DNA from: Myxococcus hansupus
GTDB lineage: Bacteria; Myxococcota; Myxococcia; Myxococcales; Myxococcaceae
Direction: 5' to 3'
NCBI RefSeq assembly: GCF_000280925.3
Contig: NZ_CP012109.1
Coordinates: forward strand, 9,150,001 to 9,214,000
DNA length: 64,000 nt
This document shows positions 42,704 to 51,012 of this stretch, one piece after another; positions within the stretch are counted from its first letter, which is position 1, and each line of letters opens with the position of its first letter. The position numbers were made by a program, and so were the translations under genes. The notes under the pieces were generated by a model. The model was given only the letters and a program-made list of their open reading frames with translations. It did no database searches and was not told the DNA's origin.

Positions 42704-43178
42704 GGTCCACCCGCTTCAGCAAGGTGGGCGAGCGAGACGGCCCGTGCATCCGCCGGATGTGCTCCGCCGCCACCTTCACATCCATGCCCGCCGCGCCGAC
42801 GAACAGGGGCCGCAGGCTCTGCCCTCGCAGCACCGTCACGGACGGCCCCGTGGTGACATAGGCCGTCTTCGCAACCCCGATGACGGGCACCTCCCGGTTG
42901 AGCGCTTCATACAGGTGCGCTCCAAGCCCGGGCCGGTCCTCCCCGAGCCACACGTAGCCATCCACGATGACGGCCTCCAGGGGCACCTCCACCCGCGCGA
43001 GCACCCGCAGCAGGTGTGGCAGCTCGCGCCGGTAGAACTGTCCCGGCTCGTAGGGCTCCGCCGGAGGCCCATGCTCCACCAGATGCGAGGACTCCGACGC
43101 ATCCGTCCAGCCACGGAAGAGCACGCACGCGGCCACGGTGAGGTCGGGGCGGTAATCCACGTCCAGGCAGGCGAGCAT
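42684..43178 (-). CDS. Endonuclease V-like protein (short form)
   Basis: 164 residues from the ATG at 43178, which has GGAGG upstream. The pattern fits endonuclease V: CLDVDYR (Asp6/Asp8), the YEPGQFYRRELPHLLRVL Glu52 block, VIVDGYVWLG (Asp73), GLGAHLYEAL and PVIGVAKTAY (Lys104). So the active-site residues seen in Nfi are all present. It is much shorter than E. coli Nfi (~220 residues), and the usual VDGHG loop is VDGYV. The family cleaves DNA or RNA next to deoxyinosine/inosine. It lies 16 bases downstream of the DUF1444 gene in the same direction. Confidence 0.78.
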   Translation of the reverse strand: MLACLDVDYRPDLTVAACVLFRGWTDASESSHLVEHGPPAEPYEPGQFYRRELPHLLRVLARVEVPLEAVIVDGYVWLGEDRPGLGAHLYEALNREVPVIGVAKTAYVTTGPSVTVLRGQSLRPLFVGAAGMDVKVAAEHIRRMHGPSRSPTLLKRVDHLCRTS

Positions 43179-43194
43179 CAGTCCTCCATCCGCG

Positions 43195-44508
43195 TCAGGG
43201 CAGCACGAAGTCCTCGAAGGAGACCTGGGCGGCGCGCAGTCGGGCAAGCACTTCCGGCGAGGGGGCCTGCGTGACGCGGTAGCGCGGCGGCCACTGCTCG
43301 GGCACGGGGGTGATGGCGTCTCCCACGATGCGAAGCGCCTCCGCCCAGGGCACGGTGAAGAACTCCTCCGAGTCCTCGGAGAGGTGCACGGCGATCATGT
43401 CCGCCAGGGGCAGCAGGCTGTCCACGCCCAGCGGCCAGACGCACCAGGAGATGGGGAACTCGTCCCGCTTCCGGGCCATCGCGCTGTAGGTCGCGACGAA
43501 GATGTCCACTTCCCGCGCCTGATGCAGCGTGTTGAGCACTTCCTTCTGGGCGTTGTACTCCGCCAGCGCCAGTTGGATGTGAGACAGCCGCACCCGGTGC
43601 GCCAGCGAGTCCTTCCCGGGGCGCACGTACGGCACCACCTGCCCCGCGTCGTCCACCGTGTAGAGCGCGGGCGTCAGGCAGCGGGATGCGGCGCCGTACT
43701 CGCGCTCGGCGCTGACCGTCAGTCGCGTCACCAGCTCAGGGCGCGCGTCGCCACCGATGAGCAGCGTGGAGCGCTCGGGAAGGATGGCGATGGGCCGCCC
43801 CTCCACGCGCCCGGCGAAGGACGCGAGAAAGCCCGGCCGGAGCAGCCGTGACGTCTCGTAGGTGTCGTTCGTCTCCACCGTCCACAGGGGGCCGTGCTCG
43901 TCGTCGTAGAGCTCCACGCCGTCGTCCGGAAGCCGCGCCAGGTTCGCGTGGGCCGCGGCGAAGGCCGCTTCCTCGTCGACGCCCCACTTCTCCAGGTGGC
44001 GGCGCTGCACGAACATCGCGGACTCCGGCAGGTCCAGCACCAGCAGCTCCGACAGGAAGGGCAGCGTCCTGCGGCCCACCAGCTCCCGCTCCGGTTCCGG
44101 CTCTGCCTTCGTCTTCGTCTGTAGCGACTTGCCGAAGGTGGACGTCCGCAGCACGGGCAGCAGTTGCTCGCGGGCCTGCTCCCAGGGGAGCGCGTCCGGT
44201 GACTCCTGCCACAGCGAGCGGAGGTAACGCTGGATGACCTCCACGCGCTGCTCGGGGGCCAGCTCACGGGTGTCCGCGAAGAGGTTGTCCAGGAAGAAGG
44301 TGCCGTCACTTCCCGCGCGGGTGATGTCGAGCGCGTAGTCCGCGGTGCGCCGCGCCACCTTCTCCACCGCGGGGTCCATGCGGACCAGGGTCTCCACCTG
44401 GCGCATGAGCGCCTCGCGAGGCTCCACCGTCCAAGTCGTCGAGGGGGCGGGAGGAACCGCCGTGGTCGTTGAAGACTTCCTCCCGAAAAGCCTGCCCCAG
44501 AACCCCAT
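43195..44508 (-). CDS. DUF1444 family protein
   Basis: 437 residues from the ATG at 44508 (MGFWGRLFGRKSS), with GGGAGCG upstream; the frame extends 20 codons further but without support. The layout VLDLPESAMFVQRRHLEKWG, AAAHANLARLP, VETNDTYETSRLLRPGFLAS and GRPIAILPERSTLLIGGD matches Bacillus YtpQ-type DUF1444 proteins in order. The C-terminal ~170 residues add a region with QLALAEYNAQKEVLNTLHQA and ISWCVWPLGVDSLLPLAD. Cytoplasmic, function unknown. Probably cotranscribed with the endonuclease V-like gene. Confidence 0.8.
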   Translation of the reverse strand: MGFWGRLFGRKSSTTTAVPPAPSTTWTVEPREALMRQVETLVRMDPAVEKVARRTADYALDITRAGSDGTFFLDNLFADTRELAPEQRVEVIQRYLRSLWQESPDALPWEQAREQLLPVLRTSTFGKSLQTKTKAEPEPERELVGRRTLPFLSELLVLDLPESAMFVQRRHLEKWGVDEEAAFAAAHANLARLPDDGVELYDDEHGPLWTVETNDTYETSRLLRPGFLASFAGRVEGRPIAILPERSTLLIGGDARPELVTRLTVSAEREYGAASRCLTPALYTVDDAGQVVPYVRPGKDSLAHRVRLSHIQLALAEYNAQKEVLNTLHQAREVDIFVATYSAMARKRDEFPISWCVWPLGVDSLLPLADMIAVHLSEDSEEFFTVPWAEALRIVGDAITPVPEQWPPRYRVTQAPSPEVLARLRAAQVSFEDFVLP

Positions 44509-44587
44509 GCTCGCTCCCACGTCGTGTGTCCGCGAGGAGGTATACGTCCGGTGGACCGTGGGCTCCACCGGAACGCGCCCTCCCGGC

Positions 44588-45307
44588 TCACAAATCCATG
44601 AAGGTGAGCAGCGCGCCCAGGTCCTCGTCTGACAGGGTTTCCAGGCTGTACAGCGGCATGTTTCCGCCCACGCCGAAGAACTGGCCGTGGCGCACCTTCT
44701 CGATGACGACCAGCGACTTGGGCACGCCGGGGAAGAGCGTGCCGTAGTCGTTCGTCACCTCTGGCAGAATGGACGCAAGCTCGGTCAGCCGGCCCGCGCC
44801 CGTGTGGGGCGCGCCGTGGCAGCTCTGGCAGGCCTCGATGTAGACCTGCTGGCCCCGCGCCCTGTCACCGCGCGACACGTCGACGACGTCCTTCACCACC
44901 GTGAAGGGCCGCGCGGGCGCGGACGGGCTCGGGCTGATGCTGACGAGGTACTCGTACAGCGCCCGGCTCTGCGGCGAGTCCTTGGGCAGCGGCGCCACGC
45001 CCCGCATGAAGTTGACGTAGCAGAAGTTCACCGCGTCCAGCAGGCGCGTTTCGTAGCCGCCCCACCAGCTCTCGCGGAAGGCGGAGTCGTACAGCGTATA
45101 GCCGGAGTCCATCCGCCCCGCGGGAGGCGTGGGCGTCGTCGCGTGGCACGTCGCGCACGAGAAGCTGTTGAAGTTGCTCTCCGACAGCCGCGAGTCGTTG
45201 AACAGCACCTCGCCGTACTCCGCCGCGGTGACGCGGCCATTCTCGCTGTCGTCACACGCGGACAGCAGCACCGCGAGCGTCACCACGCTCCAGGCCGAGC
45301 GCCTCAT
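44588..45307 (-). CDS. Di-heme cytochrome c lipoprotein
   Basis: 239 residues. The signal peptide ends in the lipobox LLSAC (Cys18). Two heme-binding motifs are visible: CATCH (51-55) and CQSCH (160-164). A likely axial Met lies in VGGNMPLYSLETLSDEDLGA, the usual cytochrome c class I ending. It is membrane-anchored and faces the periplasm or outside, and should carry electrons. The ATG overlaps the stop of the upstream beta-propeller lipoprotein gene (4 bases). It is the last gene of a four-gene operon. Confidence 0.9.
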   Translation of the reverse strand: MRRSAWSVVTLAVLLSACDDSENGRVTAAEYGEVLFNDSRLSESNFNSFSCATCHATTPTPPAGRMDSGYTLYDSAFRESWWGGYETRLLDAVNFCYVNFMRGVAPLPKDSPQSRALYEYLVSISPSPSAPARPFTVVKDVVDVSRGDRARGQQVYIEACQSCHGAPHTGAGRLTELASILPEVTNDYGTLFPGVPKSLVVIEKVRHGQFFGVGGNMPLYSLETLSDEDLGALLTFMDL

Positions 45308-46551
45308 GGCTGCCCCCACAGGATGTTCACCGAGTCCGGGAAGATGCCCACCTCCACCGTGCCCAGCACGGTGCCCTCCGCCAGGTCGACCGCGTGCAAC
45401 GTGCCCGGCCCCACGTGGTCGCCTTCGCAGACGACCAGGCCGACGCGCTCGTCGGGCGTCAGCATGATTTGATGCACGTTGAGGCAGCCGGCCTCCGACA
45501 GGGGCAGCTCGCGCTGCACGGTGCCCGTCTCCGGGTCGATGACGGCCACCGCGTCCACCAACTGGTAGGGCAGGTACAGCGTGCGTCCATCCGCGGTGAA
45601 GGCGCCGAACATCGGTGGACCGCGGAGTGGCACCGCGCGCTCCGGCATCATCTCGCGCGTCTGGGGGTTCAGCACCTGCACCTGTCGGCTGGCCATGGAG
45701 CTGACCCACACCTCGCCCGAGGAGGGCGACATCGTGAGCGCGTAGGGCTGGTGCCGAGGTGTCACCGCGCCGCCCGCGCCCGCAGCGACTTTCACCCGTG
45801 TCACGGCCGGAGGCTGCGCCGTGAGGTCGACGATGGCCACCTCGTCCGACCAGCAGGCGACGTAGGCCGTGCGCTCGTCCGCCGACAGGCGCACCGCGTG
45901 CGGCGCGGGGCACACCTCCACCATGGCCTTCCGGGTCATCGTCCGAGCGTCGATGATGGCCAGGTTCGCGTTCATGTCGGACTCGGGACGGCCCTGGCGC
46001 GCCATCTCCGCGATTTTCAGCGTGTCGAAGTGCGTCTGGTACAGCGTGTTCCCATCCGCGCTGATGATGACGTCGCCGGGATTGGGGTTCACCCGCACCG
46101 AGCCCACCAGCCGGTTGTCACGCGCGTCCAGCTTCAGGCAGTAGCCGTCATCCGCGCCCGTGCCGTGCGCGCCGTGCGGCCCCGAGCCACCGCCCGGCAC
46201 GTAGTTGGAGATGCCGACGTAATAGAAGTCCCCCGCCGGAGCGATGGCGGAGTGGTGCGGCCCCTCCAGCTCCACCGGGTTGAGCCCCACGGGCACGCGC
46301 GCCAGCTCGCGGAAGCCGGGCGTGCCCACGGTGTTCAACTCCACCAGGCTCAACGTGTCGTCCAGGCTGTTGGTGATGATGATGCGCCCACCAAGCCCCG
46401 GCGGCGGAACGGTGGAGGCCTCCTTCCAGGGCTCCTCGTGCGCGAAGTCGAGCCCGTCCGGAGGCGCGACATCCAGCACGCGCGCGGCCTTCTCATCGCA
46501 GCCCGTCAGCAGCAGTGCCAGCGCCGACATCCAACCCATCGTGCGGTTCAT
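45304..46551 (-). CDS. YncE-like beta-propeller lipoprotein
   Basis: 415 residues. The lipobox is ALLLTGC (Cys18). The mature protein is built of propeller blades of the YVTN/YncE type: IIITNSLDDTLSLVELNTVG, VIISADGNTLYQTHFDTLKI, AVRLSADERTAYVACWSDEV, LTMSPSSGEVWVSSMASRQV, GAFTADGRTLYLPYQLVDAV and IMLTPDERVGLVVCEGDHVG. A His-rich part (EGPHHSAIAPAGDFYYVGIS) is near residue 97. Propellers of this kind often serve in periplasmic binding or metal/redox proteins. Both ends overlap neighbours by 4 bases (ATGA), so it is translated as part of the operon. Confidence 0.88.
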   Translation of the reverse strand: MNRTMGWMSALALLLTGCDEKAARVLDVAPPDGLDFAHEEPWKEASTVPPPGLGGRIIITNSLDDTLSLVELNTVGTPGFRELARVPVGLNPVELEGPHHSAIAPAGDFYYVGISNYVPGGGSGPHGAHGTGADDGYCLKLDARDNRLVGSVRVNPNPGDVIISADGNTLYQTHFDTLKIAEMARQGRPESDMNANLAIIDARTMTRKAMVEVCPAPHAVRLSADERTAYVACWSDEVAIVDLTAQPPAVTRVKVAAGAGGAVTPRHQPYALTMSPSSGEVWVSSMASRQVQVLNPQTREMMPERAVPLRGPPMFGAFTADGRTLYLPYQLVDAVAVIDPETGTVQRELPLSEAGCLNVHQIMLTPDERVGLVVCEGDHVGPGTLHAVDLAEGTVLGTVEVGIFPDSVNILWGQP

Positions 46552-47162
46552 CGTGCGCCCTCCAGCCGGATGGTGCGTGGGGAATCCATTCGGTACGGGC
46601 CTTCGCGGAGCCGGTTCTGCACCAGGTACGCGCTGGTCACCTGGACTCGAAGTTCGGGGCCCGAGGCGGCGCGGAGCGTGTCCCACGTCGCCGTGTCGAG
46701 GTGCCACTCCAGGTCCGACGTCAGCAGCTCCACGGGACACCGCCGCCCGGGCACCGTCACCTGCACCCAGTAGAAGTCTCCAGTGACGGGCGGCAGGTGC
46801 GCCTGGGCGGAAGGCAGCAGGAGGTGGCCCAGCCACGCGAGCATGGAGCGCTCACCGTGCTCGCCAGCCGGCGCTCGCGAGGCCAGCGGTGATGACCAGC
46901 GCCACGTGGGCGGTGCGTCGGTCAGCGAGTACATCTGGCCCGGCGAGGGCTCGGTCAGCGTCACCGCGTGCGAGCTGTCATCGGGCCGGCCCTGCGCGTC
47001 GACGAAGGTTCGCCACGCTTCGTCGGTGGCTTCGCCGCCGTAGAGCGGCTCACCGCAGGGGTCCTCGATGGGGGCGTTGTCTCCGCTGTCGCAAGCGGGA
47101 CTCATGGCGAGCAGCGCGGTCACGCCACACGTCCACAGTCGCCTGCGTATCTCCAAGGGCAT
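46548..47162 (-). CDS. Predicted lipoprotein of the envelope operon
   Basis: 204 residues. The signal peptide ends MSPAC (Cys24). The mature part has a CGEPLYGGEATDEAWRTFVD start, then PSPGQMYSLTDAPPTWRWSS (a Fn3-like or carbohydrate-binding style strand pattern) and a C-terminal beta-rich segment TGDFYWVQVTVPGRRCPVEL, LTSDLEWHLDTATWDTLR. I do not recognise the family. It lies 8 bases after the MYXO-CTERM gene and overlaps the next gene by 4 bases. Confidence 0.8.
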   Translation of the reverse strand: MPLEIRRRLWTCGVTALLAMSPACDSGDNAPIEDPCGEPLYGGEATDEAWRTFVDAQGRPDDSSHAVTLTEPSPGQMYSLTDAPPTWRWSSPLASRAPAGEHGERSMLAWLGHLLLPSAQAHLPPVTGDFYWVQVTVPGRRCPVELLTSDLEWHLDTATWDTLRAASGPELRVQVTSAYLVQNRLREGPYRMDSPRTIRLEGAR

Positions 47163-47170
47163 GAGCGTCC

Positions 47171-48523
47171 TTATCGGTGGTGCGGGCGCCGGGCGCCGCG
47201 GCGCCAGGGAAGGAGGGTGGACAGCAGCAACAACATGGGGACGGGGCCACCGGGGCTGGCGCCACAGCCGCTCGACTTCGGCGCGTCGGGAGGATCACCG
47301 GGGCCCTGGGTGCCGGAGTCCGAGGCTCCCGCGTCGGGCGTGCCCGCATCCGGTGTCCCCGCGTCGAAAGGCGGCGGGGGCTCCTCGACGCCGCCGTCCG
47401 GATACAGCGGCGCGCCGAGCTGCTCCGCGAGCTGCGGCCACCGGGCCGGGCAGAGGTCGCGCACGGGCGTGCCACGAGGGCAGAGCTGCGTCCCCTGGAT
47501 TTCATACAGCGCGAAGATGTGTTGCCAGGTGCGGCCCTGGTCCGTGCTGCGCGCCAGGGCCCAGTCGTGCAGCCAGGTGGAGCCGCAGCCATAAATCGTC
47601 TCACCGTCGCGCAGCACGCACGCGTTGCCCGTGGGCAGGGGCTGTTTCTCCATCGGACCGGTGCTCGGGCCCATGAAGAAGTAGTTGAGGGTGCCCACCC
47701 ACGCGGTGGCGCCGTCGGACGACAGGTCCATGTTGATGAACGTGTCATCCAGCACGGACACCTGCGTGAGCGTGCGGCCTCCATCGTCACTGCGATGCAG
47801 GTGCGTGTAGCCCTGGGCGGACACGCGCGTCCACACGACGTCTACCGCGATGGGGTCCAGCGCCACCACCGTCAAGGCGTAGGGCCGCAACAGCTCCGGC
47901 AGTGCGTGGGGGAACTCCTGCCACGTGTCGCCCGCGTCATCGCTGCGCAGGAGCACCATCTGGTTGTTCGAGACGCCCGAGGCATAGAGGCGCCGAGGGT
48001 CCACGGGGGACACGCGCACCGCGTTGAGCTCGAGTCCCGCGCGCAGCAGCGGCGTGGCGCTCCATGTCTCCCCGCCGTCGCCGGAGCGGTACACGCCGTT
48101 GGCGAGCCCGGGCCTTCCGGTGACGGCATAGAAGACGCGGTCATCGGTGGGATGGCCCGCGAGTCCCGTCACCCAGGTCGGCCTGAAGAAGGGGTGCGCG
48201 CGCCAGGTGCAGCCCTCGTCTGGGGAGTGCAGGAGGGCGCTGCCGGTGGCGGCGAGGATGTCGCCCGTCTCGCGCCACAGGTAGGCCTCCGGGCGCCAAC
48301 CGCCATACCCCATGGCATCCGGGCATACCCAGCGCCATGTCTGGCCCTGGTCGCGGGAGATGACCGCGCCAAACGTCGTGCCGACGAAGAAGTCCTGAGG
48401 GTGGCCCCGGCGGATGACGATGTTGGAGGTTTCCGGCAAGCCCGCATGGGCGGACGCCACCCGTCCGGGCAACACGGCCAGGAGGGAGATGACGGTGCTC
48501 CAGGCAACCGCGTTGCGTTTCAT
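47171..48523 (-). CDS. Secreted BNR-type beta-propeller protein with MYXO-CTERM sorting signal
   Basis: 450 residues. A signal peptide (VAWSTVISLLAVLPGRVASA) is followed by five or six BNR/sortilin-like blades (FGAVISRDQGQTWRWVCPDA, ALLHSPDEGCTWRAHPF, GVYRSGDGGETWSATPLL, VLLRSDDAGDTWQEFPHA, HLHRSDDGGRTLTQVSVL, ALARSTDQGRTWQHIFAL). Then come a Pro/Asp/Ala-rich spacer (DAGTPDAGTPDAGASDSG) and a C-terminal GCGASPGG, hydrophobic stretch and RRGARR. That tail is the myxobacterial MYXO-CTERM signal processed by myxosortase for surface display. It is the first gene of the four-gene envelope operon; the promoter must lie in the 131 bases shared with the divergent aldo/keto reductase gene. Confidence 0.9.
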   Translation of the reverse strand: MKRNAVAWSTVISLLAVLPGRVASAHAGLPETSNIVIRRGHPQDFFVGTTFGAVISRDQGQTWRWVCPDAMGYGGWRPEAYLWRETGDILAATGSALLHSPDEGCTWRAHPFFRPTWVTGLAGHPTDDRVFYAVTGRPGLANGVYRSGDGGETWSATPLLRAGLELNAVRVSPVDPRRLYASGVSNNQMVLLRSDDAGDTWQEFPHALPELLRPYALTVVALDPIAVDVVWTRVSAQGYTHLHRSDDGGRTLTQVSVLDDTFINMDLSSDGATAWVGTLNYFFMGPSTGPMEKQPLPTGNACVLRDGETIYGCGSTWLHDWALARSTDQGRTWQHIFALYEIQGTQLCPRGTPVRDLCPARWPQLAEQLGAPLYPDGGVEEPPPPFDAGTPDAGTPDAGASDSGTQGPGDPPDAPKSSGCGASPGGPVPMLLLLSTLLPWRRGARRPHHR

Positions 48524-48654
48524 TCCAGAGGACTCCGGGGAACGTCCGGCCCCCCGTTAACGTTCACGGGCTGCGAGCATAGCGGCGGAAAACGCGGCCG
48601 TGCGCGCATTCCCGTTGAGCGGGTGGGCTCCCCTGGTTACCAGGATGCCCCTTC

Positions 48655-49701
48655 ATGGGAATGGAATACAGGCAGCTTGGTGGCGCTGGCTTCAAGGTTC
48701 CGGTGCTGACTCTCGGCACGGGCACGTTCGGCGGCCAGGGGGACTTCTTCAAGGTGTGGGGCACCAGCGGGGTCCAGGAGGCCACGCGCCTGGTGGACAT
48801 CAGCCTGGAGGCCGGGCTGACCATGTTCGACAGCGCGGACATCTACTCGGGCGGTCTGGCCGAGGAGATTCTGGGCAAGGCCATCGCGGGCCGCCGCGAC
48901 AAGGTCCTCATCTCCACCAAGGGCGCCTTCCGCAACGGCGACGGAGCGAACGACGTGGGGTCGTCGCGCTTCCACATCACCCGCGCGGTGGAGGCCAGCC
49001 TGAAGCGGTTGGGCACGGACTACATCGACCTCTATCAGCTTCATGGCTTCGACGCTCTCACCCCGGTCGAGGAGTCCCTGCGGGCGCTCGACGACCTCGT
49101 GCGCGCGGGGAAGATTCGCTACATCGGCGCGTCGAACTTCTCCGGCTGGCACCTGATGAAGGCGCTCGCCACCTCGGAGAAGTACGGCCTCGCGCGCCAC
49201 GTGGCGCACCAGGCCTACTACTCGCTCGTGAGCCGGGAGTTCGAGTGGGAGCTGATGCCCCTGGGTCTGGACCAACAGGTGGGCACCGTGGTGTGGAGCC
49301 CGCTGGGCTGGGCGCGCTTGACGGGCAAGATTCGCCGCGGGCAGCCCCGGCCGGAGGGCTCGCGGATGAAGGACGCGCTCAATGCCGAGGGCGCGCCGCC
49401 GCTGGCCGAGGAGTACCTGTTCCGCGTGGTGGACGCGCTCGATGAAGTCGCCGCGCAGACGGGGAAGACGGTGCCGCAGGTGGCCCTCAACTGGCTGCTC
49501 CAGCGGCCCACCGTGTCGTCCATCATCATCGGTGCGCGCAACGAGGAGCAGCTCCGGCAGAACCTGGGCGCGGTGGGGTGGAACCTCTCCGCGGAGCAGG
49601 TGGCGCGGCTCGACGCGGCGAGCGCGGTGACGCCCACCTATCCATACTGGCACCAGCGCGGCTTCGCCGAGCGCAACCCGTTCCCGACGAAGGTGGACTG
49701 A
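48655..49701 (+). CDS. Aldo/keto reductase
   Basis: 348 residues. The catalytic tetrad is visible: Asp59 (MFDSADIYSGG), Tyr64, Lys89 (VLISTKG) and His130 (LYQLHGFD). The NADPH-binding C-terminus has IIIGARNEEQLRQNLGAVGW. The length and LGTGTFGG opening match the bacterial AKR family (YghZ/general stress type). It reduces aldehydes or ketones with NADPH in the cytoplasm; the substrate is unknown. It is divergent from the MYXO-CTERM operon. Confidence 0.93.
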   Translation: MGMEYRQLGGAGFKVPVLTLGTGTFGGQGDFFKVWGTSGVQEATRLVDISLEAGLTMFDSADIYSGGLAEEILGKAIAGRRDKVLISTKGAFRNGDGANDVGSSRFHITRAVEASLKRLGTDYIDLYQLHGFDALTPVEESLRALDDLVRAGKIRYIGASNFSGWHLMKALATSEKYGLARHVAHQAYYSLVSREFEWELMPLGLDQQVGTVVWSPLGWARLTGKIRRGQPRPEGSRMKDALNAEGAPPLAEEYLFRVVDALDEVAAQTGKTVPQVALNWLLQRPTVSSIIIGARNEEQLRQNLGAVGWNLSAEQVARLDAASAVTPTYPYWHQRGFAERNPFPTKVD

Positions 49702-49851
49702 GCGCGACGGTGCTCGAAGGCCGTTTCGTTGGGGGACGGACGCCTCTCGACGAGGCTCGCCTCCCTTCGTGGGGTCTGCTACGCACGCGTCGGTCCCGGC
49801 ACACGGCGCGCCCAGGGGGTTGGGCGCAAGGGGCTTGGGGGAGTTCACGGC

Positions 49852-51012
49852 ATGGCGCGTTCCACGGTGGGGGAAGAAGGGGCCGCGAGCACGGGCACGC
49901 GGCCCTTCTGGGAGGCGGTGGCGCAGGGCGCGGTGGACGTGGCCGTCCGGACGTATGAGGCCCTGGCGCGCTCGCAGCGAGACACCGTGCTGGAGGAGGC
50001 CTCCCGCGCGACGCTCCCCGCGCGCGCCACGCTGGTGGAGGTGCTGCGGCGGGCGCGTGACTTCGCGGGCGCCGCGCGCGTGCTGGAAGCGGATGGCGGC
50101 GCCAGCACCGTCGCGCAGCTCTACGAACAAGCGGGCGCGCTGCTCCAGGCCGCCGAGGCGTGGCTGCGCGCCGGAGAGCGGGCCCGCGCCGCCATGGCCT
50201 TCGAGCGGGGCGGCGCGCTGGAGCGGGCGCTGGCGCTGTATGCGGCGCTGGACGCACGCGAGGCCACGGCCCGTTGCCTCACCCGGTTGCGCCGGCCCCT
50301 GGAGGCCGCGGCGGTGTACCGCGAGCTGGGCAATGGCCACGCGGAGCTGGAGGTCCTTCGGTCCGTGGCCCCGGGCCTTCCGGAGCGGCGCGAGGCGGTG
50401 CTGCGGATGAGCACGCTGCTGGATGCGCAGGGGGACTCGTGGCGGGCGCTGGTGCTCCTGACGGATACGCTCCAGGCGCCGGCCTTCCAGTCGGACGGCG
50501 CGCTCCAGGCGGAGCACGCGCGGCTGCTGCGGCACCTGGGCCTGGACGCGGGGCCCGGGGTGGAGCCCGCTCGCGAGCCTCCGACGCCGGACGGCTATGA
50601 ATACCTCAAGGCCATCCCCCTCTTCGGCGAGCTGTCGCTGGAGGACATGAAGGACCTCTACCAGGTGGCGCGTCCGGTGCAGTTCGCCCAGGGCGACACC
50701 GTGCTGGAGAAGGGCGCTCCGGGCTCGGGGTTGCTGGTGCTGCTGGAGGGGACGGTGGACGTGCTCGGCGGCGCGGAGCCCGGGGCCCGGCTGCTCAACA
50801 CGCTGGGGCCCGGCGCCTTCATCGGTGAGGTCTCGCTCATCCTGGATGGGGACACGTCCGCGCACGTGCTCGCGCGCTCCGAGGTTCGCGCGCTGCGGGT
50901 GACGCGCGCGGACTTCCAGCACTACCTGGACACGCACGAGGCGGCGGCGCTGCGCATCCTGCGGCTCTTCACGGAGAAGCTCGCCGAGCGTGTTCGCGCG
51001 CTCAGCGCATGA
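49852..51012 (+). CDS. TPR-repeat protein with C-terminal cyclic nucleotide-binding domain
   Basis: 386 residues from the ATG at 49852. Residues ~15-230 are helical repeats of TPR type (AAEAWLRAGERARAAMAFER, AALDAREATARCLTRLRRPL). Residues ~250-380 are a cNMP-binding domain: IPLFGELSLEDMKDLYQVAR, GDTVLEKGAPGSGLLVLLEG and the phosphate-binding cassette GAFIGEVSLILDGDTSAHVL, where the usual FGE is IGE and the Arg that contacts the cyclic phosphate is replaced (DTSAH). Ligand binding is therefore uncertain. The stop overlaps the start of a second cNMP-binding protein by 4 bases (ATGA). Confidence 0.87.
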   Translation: MARSTVGEEGAASTGTRPFWEAVAQGAVDVAVRTYEALARSQRDTVLEEASRATLPARATLVEVLRRARDFAGAARVLEADGGASTVAQLYEQAGALLQAAEAWLRAGERARAAMAFERGGALERALALYAALDAREATARCLTRLRRPLEAAAVYRELGNGHAELEVLRSVAPGLPERREAVLRMSTLLDAQGDSWRALVLLTDTLQAPAFQSDGALQAEHARLLRHLGLDAGPGVEPAREPPTPDGYEYLKAIPLFGELSLEDMKDLYQVARPVQFAQGDTVLEKGAPGSGLLVLLEGTVDVLGGAEPGARLLNTLGPGAFIGEVSLILDGDTSAHVLARSEVRALRVTRADFQHYLDTHEAAALRILRLFTEKLAERVRALSA

